DNA of 64,000 nt, taken from contig NW_019775834.1 in NCBI RefSeq assembly GCF_001039355.2, forward strand, positions 83,351 to 147,350. Reading direction: 5' to 3'. This document shows, in pieces, positions 51,065 through 62,553 of this stretch. Made by a program: the position numbers and the translations under genes. Below the pieces are notes generated by a model, which saw only the letters and a list, made by a program, of their open reading frames with translations, ran no database searches and had not been told where the DNA came from. The first letter of the stretch is position 1. Each line of letters opens with the position of its first letter. The DNA comes from Lingula anatina. Lineage: Eukaryota; Brachiopoda; Lingulata; Lingulida; Lingulidae.

Positions 51065-53183
51065 TAATTGCATCTTGATCAGAATATGTACTTAACAGTA
51101 AATGCTTTTTTGTATTTTGCCTAGTTAATTTCAGTGGCTGTGGAATTCAAAATATTTGTGGGGAGCAATCCTCAAGAGTTTTTAATTAAAATTAGGACAT
51201 ATTTTAATTATAATTAACTCTCTTTTTTTTTATTAACAATTACGCATCCACTAGGTGGCAGGTCAAGAGGTCCCAGGTCCCCTGGTAGACTTTGGGCTGT
51301 TGATGTTCCATGTTGGTCAGAGGCTGTTTAAGATGGAAAGTGGGCCATACTTCTATTTGTCCAAGGTACTCAAAACAAACTACGTTAAGTTTGTCACAAC
51401 TGGAGTTATAATTTTTCTTAGGGAGAGGGGCTCATTTAAAGGTAATTGTCTGAAATATTACCAATGAGGGATGGGACACTTGAGCTTCGTTATAATAAAG
51501 CTTTCCATAATTAACACCGTGGCTAAAATCAACACGGTAACAGTGACTGTAGATATTCTTCAGGTGCACTTCCATGACAATTTAAAAGAGACGTGGGAAG
51601 TCTTGACTTATGTCAAACAGAACTTACACTGTAGTCTTTGTACATTTTGCTTAAATATTTTTATATAAGCCAGGGGCGGATTTAGGCCGTCTTCTGGGTC
51701 TTCCGGAAGACGGTCAGATTTTCAAGTTTACATTGACGGGTATCTAATTTTTTCTGTCGGAAAACGGTCAAAAAATGGAGGATGGACCAACAAATATAAT
51801 ATGGAAGACTGTCAGAAAATATCTCTAGATCCGCCCCTGTAAGCTGTTGGATGTTTCAAAATATCAGGGTTGACAATTGATCTGTATATTTTCAGTTGAA
51901 GTTGTTGGTGTTTTCAGGTAGAGGGGTTCTTGGAAGCTCGTTTGTGGGATAAAATATTTACCTGGACAGAACAAAAGGTATTTTATAATAGGGAGAGTTG
52001 AAGGTTAATACTATCATGTTATTTACCCCATTTCCCTCATTTGAAAATAATTTTTGTTTCACAGACAATCCTTTTTCCAATTCAAACTCCACCCACACCC
52101 ACACCAAAAAAAAAAGAAAGAAAAGAAAAAAAAGATGTAGGACAGGGCTGGGTGAAGAGAGAGAGATCGAGAGATTCTAGAGAGTTGTTACCAAATAATA
52201 CCAAAAGGGAAGATATATTTTCAAGTTCAAAGATAAATAAAAATCCATCTTGGTTATTAAATGTAATATAATAGCAAATATTATAATTGAGGGAGAAAGA
52301 GGTGCCATTCTTCAGAAATAAAAAAAATGAATAGATGAGAATAAAATGTAAGAAACATAGTAAAATTGGCACACAAAGAAGTTGAAATGTATGTGGGAGA
52401 GATCTTTATCGGTGAATGTTTGACTTCTTCAGCTTGGTCTCCCGCATGGCAGCATTAAAGCCTGTGTTCTCATTGAGAACATCCTGGCCACATTTGAGAT
52501 GGAAGAAATCTTATACGAGCTAAGAGACCACTCAGCCGGACTGAACTGTGGGATATGGGACTATTCTGCATCATTTGTGAACAAGTTTGGTGAGCTATTT
52601 TCATGATTCTTACCAGAATATATTGAAGAATTTGGAAATTTAACATTACAGCTTTATTTCTTCTCAAATATGTTAAGGGATTTATGTAGAATTAGCTAAT
52701 TTTGAAATAAACAGTGTTGATGGTAATTCCTGGATAAGCTACCAAAAGGTCAGGTGAAATGTCATCTTGATTATCATACCTCACTTGATTTTGAGAACTT
52801 ATTTCATATAGGATGTTAAATGTTAATGGCGGAAAACATATCCCCCAATCTGTATATTATGTTACGTACAAAATGTTATGTATTAGTCTTAAAAATGGGA
52901 CTGCACTTGTAATGCTCATAAGTAAAGTAGAAAAAAAAAATAGACTAGTAAGTAGAATTGCGATTATATTGGTTTTTCTGATAAAAGTACATAGGTGAAA
53001 GTTTTTAGGATTTTGCCTGGTTTCAGGATTTTCTGTCTTCATTTGATTCGCTTTTTTTTAAAGTCTAAATGTGATGAGCAATTGCAAGATACTTTTTCGG
53101 GATTTTCAGTTTTTACAGTACTACCTGAGTGAAATTGTCTATTCCTCTATCCTTAAGTCAAGCTAGCACTGTCTGCTCTGCCT

Positions 53184-53219
<36 letters not shown>

Positions 53220-56200
53220 TATTTTGAAGTGAGTCCATTTCTGCACAAAATCTAAAACCTTCAGTACCAAAAGAGATTGATCTGATGATAAATGATAATA
53301 TCAGGTGCAGAAAATTGTGTTTTATGGAGTTAATATTTTTTGGTAAATTTTGTTTATCTTTGGTTGGGATCATTGTGTACAATTTTCAAATTTTCTAGCA
53401 CCCCTGCCAAATGAGTTGAAATATCCACTTTTCATTTTTTTTTTTCATATTCCATTATGCTATAAAACACACACTCTAAGTAAAGGCCCTCAGTAGGCTT
53501 GTCAATCTTCATGTACCAGTATTGGTTGTTAAGTGAAGTAATAAGTTAATTGGCTTGATGCCATATGCTGCTCCTGTGTTGTTGAATTATATATGATTAG
53601 TGTGTTGCTTTATTCTGACTCCTGAATCCAATGTTGCTATTTGCTGTTATATCACATACATAGAGTCCTTGCAGTGCCTGTATAATTCCTGTTATATTTT
53701 TATCATAGAAATTATATAAAGGTTACAGTAACAGTAACTATATTTTAGTGTGATTCATTTAATTCCTTTTATTTAAGTTTGGAAAACGTGTCTTGTGGTA
53801 AATGCAGTCATGTTATTGACACCCTTTTCTGAATGATGTTTAGGTTTTACTCTAAGTCTGGTTCAATATTAGAGGATCTTTTTAGAAAAATAAATCAAGA
53901 GAAAGAGCATTACAGGCTGGTTTTGCTTGTGATTGACTTTGATGCCTTTTTGATACAATATTTGGAATTTTGTCAGGTAGTTTTTTTTTTTTTTTCATCA
54001 CACCTTGATTAAAGTCAAACACTTTTGTGTTTGAAGCCACTTTGAAGCCAAAGCCGAGGTTCTCCCACTGTTTCGGCATTTTCTTAAAACCACTGCAGTC
54101 ATGAATCAAAACAGAAGTGAAACATTAAAAGATTTAATAGAATTGAGTATTTTTTTTTTTTTTTGATATTTCAGTTGTATTTCTTTTGTCTTTCCCTAAT
54201 ACCTAATAGTTATGTGTCTCATCAAGAGGAAATATCTTATTCCTTTGTCATCATAATGCAGAACATCACAAAATAAAAATGTTGAGATATGTAATGTGAG
54301 TCACCAGAAAGTCAGTCAATTTCTCTCTGAAAAGGGTAGATACATACAAAGTGAATTCTAACTAAGGGTGACAAAATGATTTGAATAAAGATCGTGAAAC
54401 TTAATAACCTAATCATATTTAGGTTATTAAAATATGTATTGGGACTCCTTGCACAAACGTGTTTTATTGCATTAAAGACTAGAAATGATATTTGAGATAT
54501 TTGAAGGTTAATTATTCTAGTTCTAAAATAAATGAATGATACTTTTATAAAAGTTTGATACCTAATATAATATCAGTGATGGGAATTATATTTTTAGGTC
54601 ACAGAAAAGATTTTGTCCTGCCTGATCGCAGCAAATATGTAAACATGGACCGTCACTTCTTGAAAAGCTATATGGATCTTCTCATTCAAATTTGTCACAA
54701 ACGTGGTTGTCACGCTACTGGGGGCATGTCAGCATTGTTGTTGCCAGATGACTGGGTTGCTAGGCAACAGGTGATTGAAAGAGCAGCAAGGTAGATACAT
54801 TTGATATCATGGCTAGGAATAGGAGTTACCAGTAGTAGCTTACACTGTGAATAAAATTGCAATTGTATATCTGCATCAGTTTTTTTTTATATTATTCTGA
54901 ATCTTAGATGTCACACTTTATTTCAAGATTACAAAAATGAGAGGGGTAGAAAATGGTGAACTCATAGACTGTGTTTGAGTAACTTACATGTACCATTTTG
55001 AGGTACATGTAGTAAGGTTTTGTAGGAAAATTATAATGTGATGTCATGTTATTTAAGACTAAAGCATTACCGATAAATTTTCTTTCCATTTTCCTAAATT
55101 TTTATAAGAGCACATTTAGAACAGAGGACTAACAGATCTGTGGATCAAATATGGCTGACCCACTTGAATGCTTGTTGTGTAATCCCTACAGGGAATCTAT
55201 TCAGCATCTATTGGGGAATAAAGCAGCAAGCTTTTTAGTTGATCGCCACATTTGATCTGCATATCTTTTAGTCTGCTCTTCTTAATGGGTTCAAAAATTC
55301 ACATTATAGTTAAACCAAGTACTTATTTTCAAAGGCACCCTGAAGTTGCATAGGTCCATGATATGGTGACTGACAGTAAAATGACTTCCCCAGTATCCTC
55401 TGAATTTCAGGATGTAGCCATTGACTTCTAGAGCATAGTCTTTTTGTGGAAAATTTCAATTTTGAATTACCAATAAAAATTTTAAAAATAACTAAACACA
55501 AGAACAATAACCTTACTGAAAGATACTGTGACAGTAATTATTTCCACTGCTGAAGTTGCACGTGGGGATGGAATGCCTATCTAACTTAATCATAGACTTC
55601 AGTCTATCAACATTTGTGCTCTTCTGTGTTAAGTAAATTTTTTTATAGCAATCATTTATGCTTTGGACATATTGTTATGCACTTGTATAATCAATGTCGG
55701 CAGAACAGAATATTTTAAGGTAAAATTGACCAGTAGTGTAGTGAATGGTTTGTGTAGTTGATGAAAAATTGCTCTGAATCCAAAGTTTGCAAATTACAAA
55801 GACACCATGGGGATTCTTGTTTAATGTTTGTCTTGTACTATTTTTTTACAGTTCAAAATTGAAAGAGATCCATGCTGGTGTAGACGGCTTTATGGTGTAT
55901 GATGTTGGCCTTGTTAAAGTCATGCAAGAGGTAAGTCTAGTGTTTTATGAATTTAGTCATCTTTGCTGTGGGATTCCAATTTCCTTTTCAGACAGTGTGT
56001 AGCAGTTTCAGCGGTTTGCCACTGCAACAGCAGAAGGACATTCCCAACATTTTCTACACATTTGAGTGCAACTAAAACACCTTTTATCCAGTGAGAAAAA
56101 GATGGTGATTGTGAAACCCAATCTTGAAAGGGAATAAAAATACAATCAACTTGAAGTTGAAAAATTGATTTTTGCTATGCTGACCTCTAAAGGCTCTGTG

Positions 56201-59200
56201 GGTTAAAATTGATCTAGGTACACAAAGGTTTCATGTTAAAAGGTCCACTTTTTTAACCCCCCCCCCCACCCCCCAGTCTTTGAAATTGCTGAGTACCTGG
56301 GTACCTTGAAGATAGTCGAGTACTATTTTCTGCTAAATGGTACATCAGTACTTATTGTTTGTGTCCTTGTACTGCATTAAGTAATTAGGGTGTTAATTAG
56401 GCTTAAACTTTAAGTACCTCATTGAAGGTTTATTTTATAGGTTTCTTAATTAGTTTTGTCAGAGTCTGACATTGAATGGATTGGTCAACACAGTGCATGT
56501 GTTTCTAAGGATGTGGAAACCTTAGATTGGGTTCCCATACCTAGATCAATCTAACAGGATCGATCCATCTACAAAGGGTTTCTCCCTAAATTGCTTTTGG
56601 GGCTTAGAAGTCTGGCACACCTACTGAAGCTGCTACATGATAATTAATAACCCCCTACCAGCTTCAGTAGGCGTGACAGACATCTAAGCTGCTTATGCTG
56701 ATTGCAATTTAGCGAGAATCCCCTTGGAGATAGATCGATCCACTGTTAGTACGATAGGGTCTGGGAATGGTCCCTTAAATGCATTGGATGTGGCATGTTA
56801 ATTACTCTTTTGCTGTGATATTCTGGATAATTAGAGAATTGTCCTCTCTTAAATTAAATGTGCTGATTGAGCATACACGGAAATCTTTTAGGCATTGGTT
56901 TCTATGAAAAACACTGATTGCTGCCACGGGAATTCGTTAATGAACTTGAACTTCAAATTTCTTATTAATACCAAAATTCCTGATAAATTTTGTTAATGTC
57001 TATCAACCTGTAGAGTTCAATTAGATTAAATACCTCCGTAATTAAGTCGATCAACCTAGTGTAAGTGTTAGTTAGGACAGAAGACCTTAAAAGGGAAATT
57101 ATTTAGTACATGAAAACTTATTAGAGTAATATTTCCTACAGCTTGGTTGATTTTCTACAGGACTGTCCAGTATCAAAAAGAATTAAACATTCAAAATAAA
57201 ACAGCTGAATGTGATTTTAAGTCTGTGACAGTTTTACCAGATTTGTTGAATGATTTTCTGCATTTTTCATGACGACACAGTATACCCCTACCTCAAAGTT
57301 GGACAAAGAGAAATAATAATGATAAGATTCTCGTGGCTAATATTGATGTCTACCATTATGCTTGTTTGTAGCTTTTGTTCCATTTTAATTGAGAAATGGA
57401 GAAAATGAACATTCTTACATGAAACCAAAGTCTCTATCCAGCAATATAATTATGCACCTCCAACCTTTCTTCATATAACTGCTCTCATACACCAAGGTCC
57501 TTTTTCACACACAAACACACACATAAAATTCTTTCCTGTGCTAAGTTTAGACTTAGTCTAGTAAAATTGGAAAGCCAGTGCACAAATGTCCAAGATGTTT
57601 TTAGAATGATTGACTTGAAAAATTTGAAAAAAAAAAGCCTACCTTAATGGCCCTGTATATAGAAGTTTTCTGTTACTCTCCCTTTGTACACTTGCAAACG
57701 AAACCTATGGAGGGCCGCATTTTACTGATATATATATATATATATATGTTACTATGTATGTACATGTATGTATGGCGACCTTAGTTGGTTAATGTCACCA
57801 ATGAGAGTGAATTCCTTCTTCAAGGCAATCTTAATTTGTTCAAGGGGGCTTAGTTAAAAGTTATGAAAGGCAACTTTGTAAGCTGGATCTTAGTAGGCTA
57901 ATCAAGAACTGAGGCCCCAAAAGCTGACCTTAGACTCTTTGTGAAACCAACCCCAAAAAGTTAAATTTCATTTTTATCCGTGATTAAAAAGAAGTCCACT
58001 AAATAACTGGATAATTTTGGTTTATAAATAGGATGCCCTAGAAGTCTGGACATACAGAAAAATGGATGTAATCAGTAGAACTTAGATTTTGAAAAACATT
58101 TTATTTAGTTGAAATATGTATACTAAGTAGATAATGAATTAAGTAATAGGTATTAATAGTAAAAATTTAACTGAGAAACCTTGTCACATATTGAAAAGTG
58201 ATGTATTTAAGGACAGCCTGTATATATGTACAGCTAACCACTTCTGCCAAGAAGAGAAAATAGGCATGCTGACCACAAGCTAATCTATTGCATAAGTAGT
58301 AGGCTAGCTAGAAAATCAAAATGTTATCCATTCTGCAACCTGTTGAAATATATCCCAAAAATATGAGCTGCAGAGGAAGTTAGACTTTGATTTTGTAACT
58401 TGTTTACCATTGTTCATGTTTCATAATAACTTTGATATAACTGTTACATCATCATTCCAGCTATTTAAGCGTTTTGCACCTGGTGTCAATCAGAATGGTG
58501 TTAAGAGGATGGACGTGAAAGTGACCGCAGGTGATTTGCTGAGAATGCCAGCTGTAAGTATTTAGTAAATGCAGCAGAAAACATCTTACAGAACCTCTCT
58601 TGCTACAAAGTATGGGAAAGAAGTGCTGCATTCAGGGAGCGTGGGTACGCTTTTTTCAGTAACACCCCCAAATTGACCATGCTGCCACACTAGAGGTCAC
58701 TACATGTCACCAGGCAATGCTAAAATTGAGATTGCCAGGCAGGTATTAATCTGTCAAAAGTTTCATTCTGGGAAAATTACTTTTTTTTTTATATATGTTC
58801 ATGCAGTTAATTAATTTAGCATTTTAATTGAATGATTTCAGAAAACCATCTTGATTATTATACAACTGTGTTTACTTAGTAGTTGATACTCTTTTACTGA
58901 CTCTCTTGAAATTAAAAAAAAAAAGATTGCAAAAAATATAAGGAGCCCAGACATGAAATTTAAGATTTTAGTTCTACAATCAAGTTAAACATATATGTTA
59001 TCTACATGTTTGCATTAGTTTGGAACTGTAAGCTAATAGACTTGTCTCTTGGTCTATCTCTTTTCCTGCTCAGTTGGGGGCCACAGTTTGCCTCCTTATC
59101 TTCTCCTGAAGTTTTGTTTCATTGAACCTTTAAACAAATAAAACCCTTATCATTTTTTTTAAACCGTGCAGTGATTATCTTTTTCTGTTCAGTTTTTCTT

Positions 59201-60928
59201 TTTCATTTCTTTACAAAATAAGAAAAATGAGCATTATCACATTTTCACATGCATTTTGAATTCTCCTTCAGTTTTCAATCAGTTTCTATAAAACCACAAA
59301 CAAAGGATATAATTTGTGGTTGTTCATTACGTATGATATATCGATTTATGTGGGTACAGTTTCCTTCTTGGTAGCTATGGAAAGACCTCCCAGTCACATT
59401 GTCTGTGACACTCATTAGTAACTGTTTTGAAAAACAGGGTCCTTGCGGTTCATCTGATTTGAAAAACAACTTTTTTCGGGCAGCTGGATAAGGCCAGGAA
59501 ATGGTTCACCTTGGTTGGAGGTCACACAAACTGCGTTATGGCAGAACTTCAATAATTAAGAAATGATCTTTTTAAAGATATTTTTAAAAAATATGTGCCA
59601 CTTGAACAGCATCATTCATTTTTTCATGCAAAAATACATCCAAGGCCATACAACTTTCACCAGTTTAGAGTATAGATGTGTTGGTTGAGCTGTCACACCT
59701 AACACAATGGCAAAATGCATCTGTGGGTGGCCTTACAACACAGCTCCTGGAAAGGAAAACAATCAGTATTTTTTTTTTTAATTAATGCATGACAGGGTTG
59801 ATAAATATCTCAACTTTTGTTGAACTTTGCTTGAATGGATTTTATAACTTGATTATGTGGCCGGGTCAGTCTTTACAAGTAGTATTAACTTTGTATTTTC
59901 CAAGTATACATACGGTATTCCTCTTTGTGCTGGAAAGGCATGTTATAATTCAAATGGAATTAGCTATTGCACTACTTAATAACTTTAAAATTGAAATTAT
60001 AAATGATGAAAAAAAATTTGAAAAGTGACCTGAAATGCAGTAAACTAGCTGTTGTTAAAAGAGGCATTTTCTTGAAAAGTAAGTAGTGAATAATTCAAAA
60101 ATCAAAGTCCAGTGTGTACTTAAAATTTCTGACCACGCGAGTCATTTTATCTGATTACTTAAAGATTTATGTTGTTTTCCTACAGGGAGGAGTAACAGAA
60201 GAAGGTCTTCTGCACAACATCAGTGTAGGTGTACTCTTTATTGAAGCATGGCTTCGAGGAAAAGGGCATTTCTATTATAAAGGGTGTGTGGAAGATTCAG
60301 CCACAGCAGAAATTTCACGCTCACAGGTAAAAAAAAAGCATGGGTCCTATCAGTGTTTAGAATTTCCATAATGATAATTTCTGTGCATTTTTAGATTCAG
60401 AATAATGATGCTCAGCTTAGTGCATTCCAAAAGGTAAAACAGTCATGTTTATGTTTTTTAACATGTTGCATTTTGTTACAGCTAGGCTAAAGAAATTATT
60501 CAAGACAGCAATATTTTCATTGCAGAAAAGTTTAAAAGATTCTATGATCAGAAACTATGAATTTGTTTTATTAATTTGGATTTAATTTTCTTGTCATTTA
60601 TCTTGGCAATTGAGTAGTTGGATAACATTTTGCCTTGTTTCATCAGGTTTGGCAGTGGATCAAGCATCAGGCTTATATAGAGGGCACCACTGTCAAAGTG
60701 ACAAGACACCTGGTTCAGGAGGCTATTGGGAAATTAGTACAACAAACCATGCTCAGCCCTCACTTTGATTTCAACTCTGAGCCCTCTAGGCACAGACTTT
60801 TGGCTGCAGCAGAAATATTTGAAGAGATAGTCACCAAGCGAGACTTCCCAGCATTTGTCACTACGTACTTGTACGAGTCTCGTACATTTTTGAATGCACA
60901 TTCCTATCATGTGAAACGACATGTGTAA
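34474..60928 (+). CDS. Malate synthase (glyoxylate cycle), 589 aa, 13 exons
   Basis: Exons are 34474-34611, 35762-35893, 36204-36419, exon 4 (44622-44712 or its copy 47510-47600), 50710-50786, 51255-51365, 51918-51977, 52433-52589, 54598-54790, 55852-55930, 58461-58553, 60186-60326 and 60647-60928; they total 1770 bases with all phases matched. The enzyme condenses glyoxylate and acetyl-CoA to malate. Family landmarks are LRPRAWNM (Arg206), the signature [14 protein letters not shown], putative Mg ligands Glu290 and Asp318 (spacing of 28 equals Glu427/Asp455 of E. coli MSG), and [11 protein letters not shown] with the likely catalytic base Asp486. The first 46 residues are rich in Arg, Lys and Ser and are poor in acids early on, compatible with a mitochondrial presequence. 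The C-terminus is KRHV, not a peroxisomal SKL signal. No isocitrate lyase is in the window. The upstream start is not proven; an earlier start in an unseen exon is possible. Confidence 0.95.
35023..35172. mobile_element. Possible diverged MITE with GGGCCC ends
   Basis: The left end GGGCCCAGTGTCAGGAAAGC and the reverse complement of the right end GGGCCCCATATCCCAAAAAC share about 60-65% over 26 bases. No clear target-site duplication. It lies in intron 1 of malate synthase. This is a weak call and could be chance. Confidence 0.3.
38071..38407. mobile_element. MITE with CAGACATGCTGAAA ends, copy 1
   Basis: The left end is CAGACATGCTGAAAACT and the right end, as reverse complement, is CAGACATGCTGAAACTGTC, so the terminal inverted repeats are about 14 bases. 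Subterminal regions also mirror each other (AAAATTTGCCGG). Flanking hexamers TTGTTT and TTGTAT suggest a slightly decayed 6-base target-site duplication. There is no coding capacity. A second copy in opposite orientation is at 49176-49546. Confidence 0.83.
40484..40877. repeat. 196-base direct tandem duplication
   Basis: Two adjacent units (about 40484-40680 and 40681-40877) share AAAACCAACTTA, GACGGCTGCTAGGGTAACTA, a GT-rich tract with GCGCGTGTG, and ATTAATTAACGCATGCC. They differ at a few bases and in GT length. No coding role is seen. Confidence 0.92.
44622..44712 (+). CDS. Malate synthase exon 4, copy 1 (Trp173 form)
   Basis: A 91-base exon, phase 0 in and 1 out, encoding [20 protein letters not shown] and ten further residues. 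It carries the family block DFxDxxxPTW. Codon 173 is TGG (44652-44654). Because 91 is not a multiple of three, both copies cannot be included in one mRNA. Confidence 0.88.
45685..46340 (-). pseudogene. LINE reverse transcriptase C-terminal fragment, copy 1
   Basis: Read on the minus strand, the upstream part gives [10 protein letters not shown] and then [15 protein letters not shown], the region after the polymerase core in many non-LTR retrotransposons. After stops and a poly-C tract (45977-46001) it gives [20 protein letters not shown], the C-x2-C-x(n)-H-x(n)-C tail motif of these elements. The frame is broken by at least two stops and by the homopolymer. It lies antisense inside malate synthase intron 4. 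Confidence 0.75.
45977..46001. repeat. Poly-C tract
   Basis: 25 consecutive C inside the LINE fragment. The allelic site at 48851-48869 has 19. The glycine run in the minus-strand reading frame comes from this. Confidence 0.95.
46350..46709. other. Segment found only next to the single N
   Basis: This sequence follows the end of block copy 1 but has no match where copy 2 continues past 49615. It has higher GC at its start and no open frame. It may be haplotype-specific sequence, an insertion, or a mis-joined contig end. Confidence 0.6.
46710..46710. other. Single N at junction of second duplicated block
   Basis: One ambiguous base directly precedes the second copy, which begins CTTGATTTTGGTCAGAGG. 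This is the same arrangement as at 14156. Confidence 0.95.
47510..47600 (+). CDS. Malate synthase exon 4, copy 2 (Lys173 form)
   Basis: Same length, splice sites and phases as copy 1, encoding [20 protein letters not shown] and onward. Codon 173 is AAG (47540-47542) instead of TGG. There is one further silent difference in the Gly168 codon. The Lys replaces a Trp in a conserved family block. Confidence 0.85.
48557..49605 (-). pseudogene. LINE reverse transcriptase C-terminal fragment, copy 2, interrupted by a MITE
   Basis: Allelic counterpart of 45685-46340: [15 protein letters not shown] is read just left of 49170, followed further along the minus strand by the poly-C (48851-48869) and the tail ending [14 protein letters not shown]. 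The MITE at 49176-49546 splits it. The fragment is degenerate and non-functional. Confidence 0.7.
49176..49546. mobile_element. MITE with CAGACATGCTGAAA ends, copy 2, polymorphic insertion
   Basis: The ends are CAGACATGCTGAAACTG and TTTTCAGCGTGTCTG. The element is in reverse orientation relative to the copy at 38071-38407. It is flanked by the 6-base duplication CAGGGC (49170-49175 and 49547-49552). The other copy of this block has the unoccupied site with a single CAGGGC at 46283-46288. It is 371 bases long with no intact gene. Confidence 0.9.
51031..51061. repeat. Poly-A tract in intron
   Basis: 31 consecutive A on the plus strand in malate synthase intron 5, without a recognisable retroposon body to its left. 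Confidence 0.9.
51671..51839. mobile_element. MITE with CAGGGGCGGAT ends (hAT-like)
   Basis: Terminal inverted repeats are CAGGGGCGGATTTAG and, from the right end as reverse complement, CAGGGGCGGATCTAG, one mismatch in 15. The 5-base flank TAAGC is repeated on both sides. Ends of the CAGGGGCGGAT type are common in animal hAT non-autonomous elements, although hAT elements normally duplicate 8 bases. It lies in malate synthase intron 6. Confidence 0.8.
53187..53221. repeat. (ATTT)n microsatellite
   Basis: About eight ATTT units in malate synthase intron 8. Confidence 0.9.
55107..55291. mobile_element. MITE, AGGCCACATTC-type ends (diverged copy)
   Basis: The left end GAGCACATTTAGAACAGAGG leads into GACTAACAGAT, and the interior shares GCTGACCCACTTGAATGCTTG with the copy at 18668. 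The right end TTAGTCTGCTCTTCTTAATG is the decayed inverted repeat. It lies in malate synthase intron 9. Confidence 0.75.
56531..56770. mobile_element. Foldback palindromic element
   Basis: Nearly the whole 240 bases fold on themselves. The outer arms share TTCCCA and AACAG with GGATCGATC, running into CTAAATTGC. The inner arms share CTTAGA, GTCTG and CACACCTACTGAAGCTG against its near-complement. The loop is about 26 bases, around GATAATTAATAACCC. No coding content. It is probably a foldback MITE; target duplication is unclear. It lies in malate synthase intron 10. Confidence 0.72.
60395..60433 (+). other. Candidate in-frame 39-base cassette exon of malate synthase
   Basis: Between exons 12 and 13 there is a TTTTTAG acceptor, 13 open codons ([13 protein letters not shown], phase 0-0) and an AAG|GTAAAA donor. 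It could be spliced in without a frame change, between SRSQ and VWQW. No malate synthase I know has an insert there, so it is either an optional microexon or a chance match. Confidence 0.35.
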
Positions 60929-62553
60929 ACTGTGTTATTATACATTTTTATTTTATTTTATCATAATTGTTTTATTTGTTTTTGTTTTTGTTTTTTTTTT
61001 TTTTGGGGGGGGGGGAGGAGGTTATAATATGAACTAGGAATACTAATAAATATAAAGAAATGATTTTATAATTTATCATTGGTGCTGATATTACAGTATT
61101 ATTTCTCATTTTGTTAATTCTATCAAGAATTACATGTAGAAGTCAGTTTAAAATTTAAACTTTTGCTTAATTGCAAAACATTAAGCAGGAAATTAGTCTG
61201 ACTTTAAAGATCTTAAATCTCTGTATGTATTACTAGTAGTAGGCTATAATGAAAGGTCAAAATGTTGGTGAATTCAGTGACCACTTGCTGATATACAGAG
61301 GGACAAAGCAGACAAGTCTATATTTTAGTTGAGTTTAATTCAGTTAAATTGGGTTCAAGGTCCTATCAGGAATAATGCAGTCAGCCAGTTCTTAGAGTAA
61401 AAGGAAAGTTAATTTTTTTTCTAAAACAAATAATGAAAAATATGACTTAAAGTCAAAATGAATTACAGGTAGTGTTTTATAAAGGTGTCAATGCTAGTGT
61501 GACCAACTTCAGTCATAAAAATTCGCTAAATTTTTGGTGTAACTGAAAAGCATTTTGCTGTATTATATATGTACCTCAATTTTATGATTTAAGATAGAGA
61601 AAATATACGTGTTTACATATGATATAAAAGTAATGTATTAACACATTGATTATTTAACAGGAATGGCTCGTTTAGTTCAGCCATTGTTAGCTACTGATGG
61701 GCCATTTTTGATTCTCTATTAGTAAGTTAATATAACAAAATTGACGTTTTGCTAGCTAAGAGTTAAATTTCAAGCTGTGAGTGCAAACATCTTTTGGGCT
61801 CTAAACAATACATTATGGCTAAATGACATTTTATTCATAGCATTCATACATGCAAGATTGATACATATAATTCACAGTTTAATTTACAAATGATTAAGAA
61901 TTATGCAATGGCACAAGCAATTGAAATTAACAATTTTGGTATTGCTAATAATATTTTGGGCATATTTTTCTTTCAAATTTTTTTTTTCTTAGTGTAATAA
62001 TGGTAATGCATTAAGGAACTTTAAATATGAGATGAAAATGAAAGGTCCCTGTTATAACACACAAAATAATATATTTCAATGGGCAGAAATTATCAGATTT
62101 TCAGTTGCATAATTTTATAATCGCAAAAATTATGCTTCTATATAGCATTTGTGGTGATTTTACTGCAGAAAATAGAAGTATAGAGTAGCTTGCTTTTAAT
62201 GTTGTTGCAACATGTACCATCCAATAGGAATGCTCTAATTTTAAGAAATTATGACTTGGAAAATACAGTATCTGTAAAATTCACAAAATTACCCCACTAT
62301 CTTTTTTCCACAAAATAAAAACCGATGTTTAAAGTGAATTTCAAGCATTTTTTTTTCCTTTTCTAAATTGATGTATAATACCAAAAATACCATTTAAAGA
62401 TAACCGTACTATTGAAAAACAAATTTGAAATTAATTACTATTTTGCCTAATAATCCATTAGAATTTATCAAATGTATTCATCGGTGGACAAAGCTCTTTT
62501 CTCAAAGATGGTCAAGGCTTTTTTTTTTTTTTTTGTTCAATTTCATCTAACGA
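60929..62553. other. Convergent 3' region between malate synthase and the CARD gene
   Basis: AT-rich, with no gene supported. A plus-strand AATAAA at 61045-61050 may end malate synthase transcripts, and a minus-strand AATAAA at 61829-61834 may serve the CARD gene. A T-run followed by a G-run lies at about 60988-61015. Confidence 0.5.
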
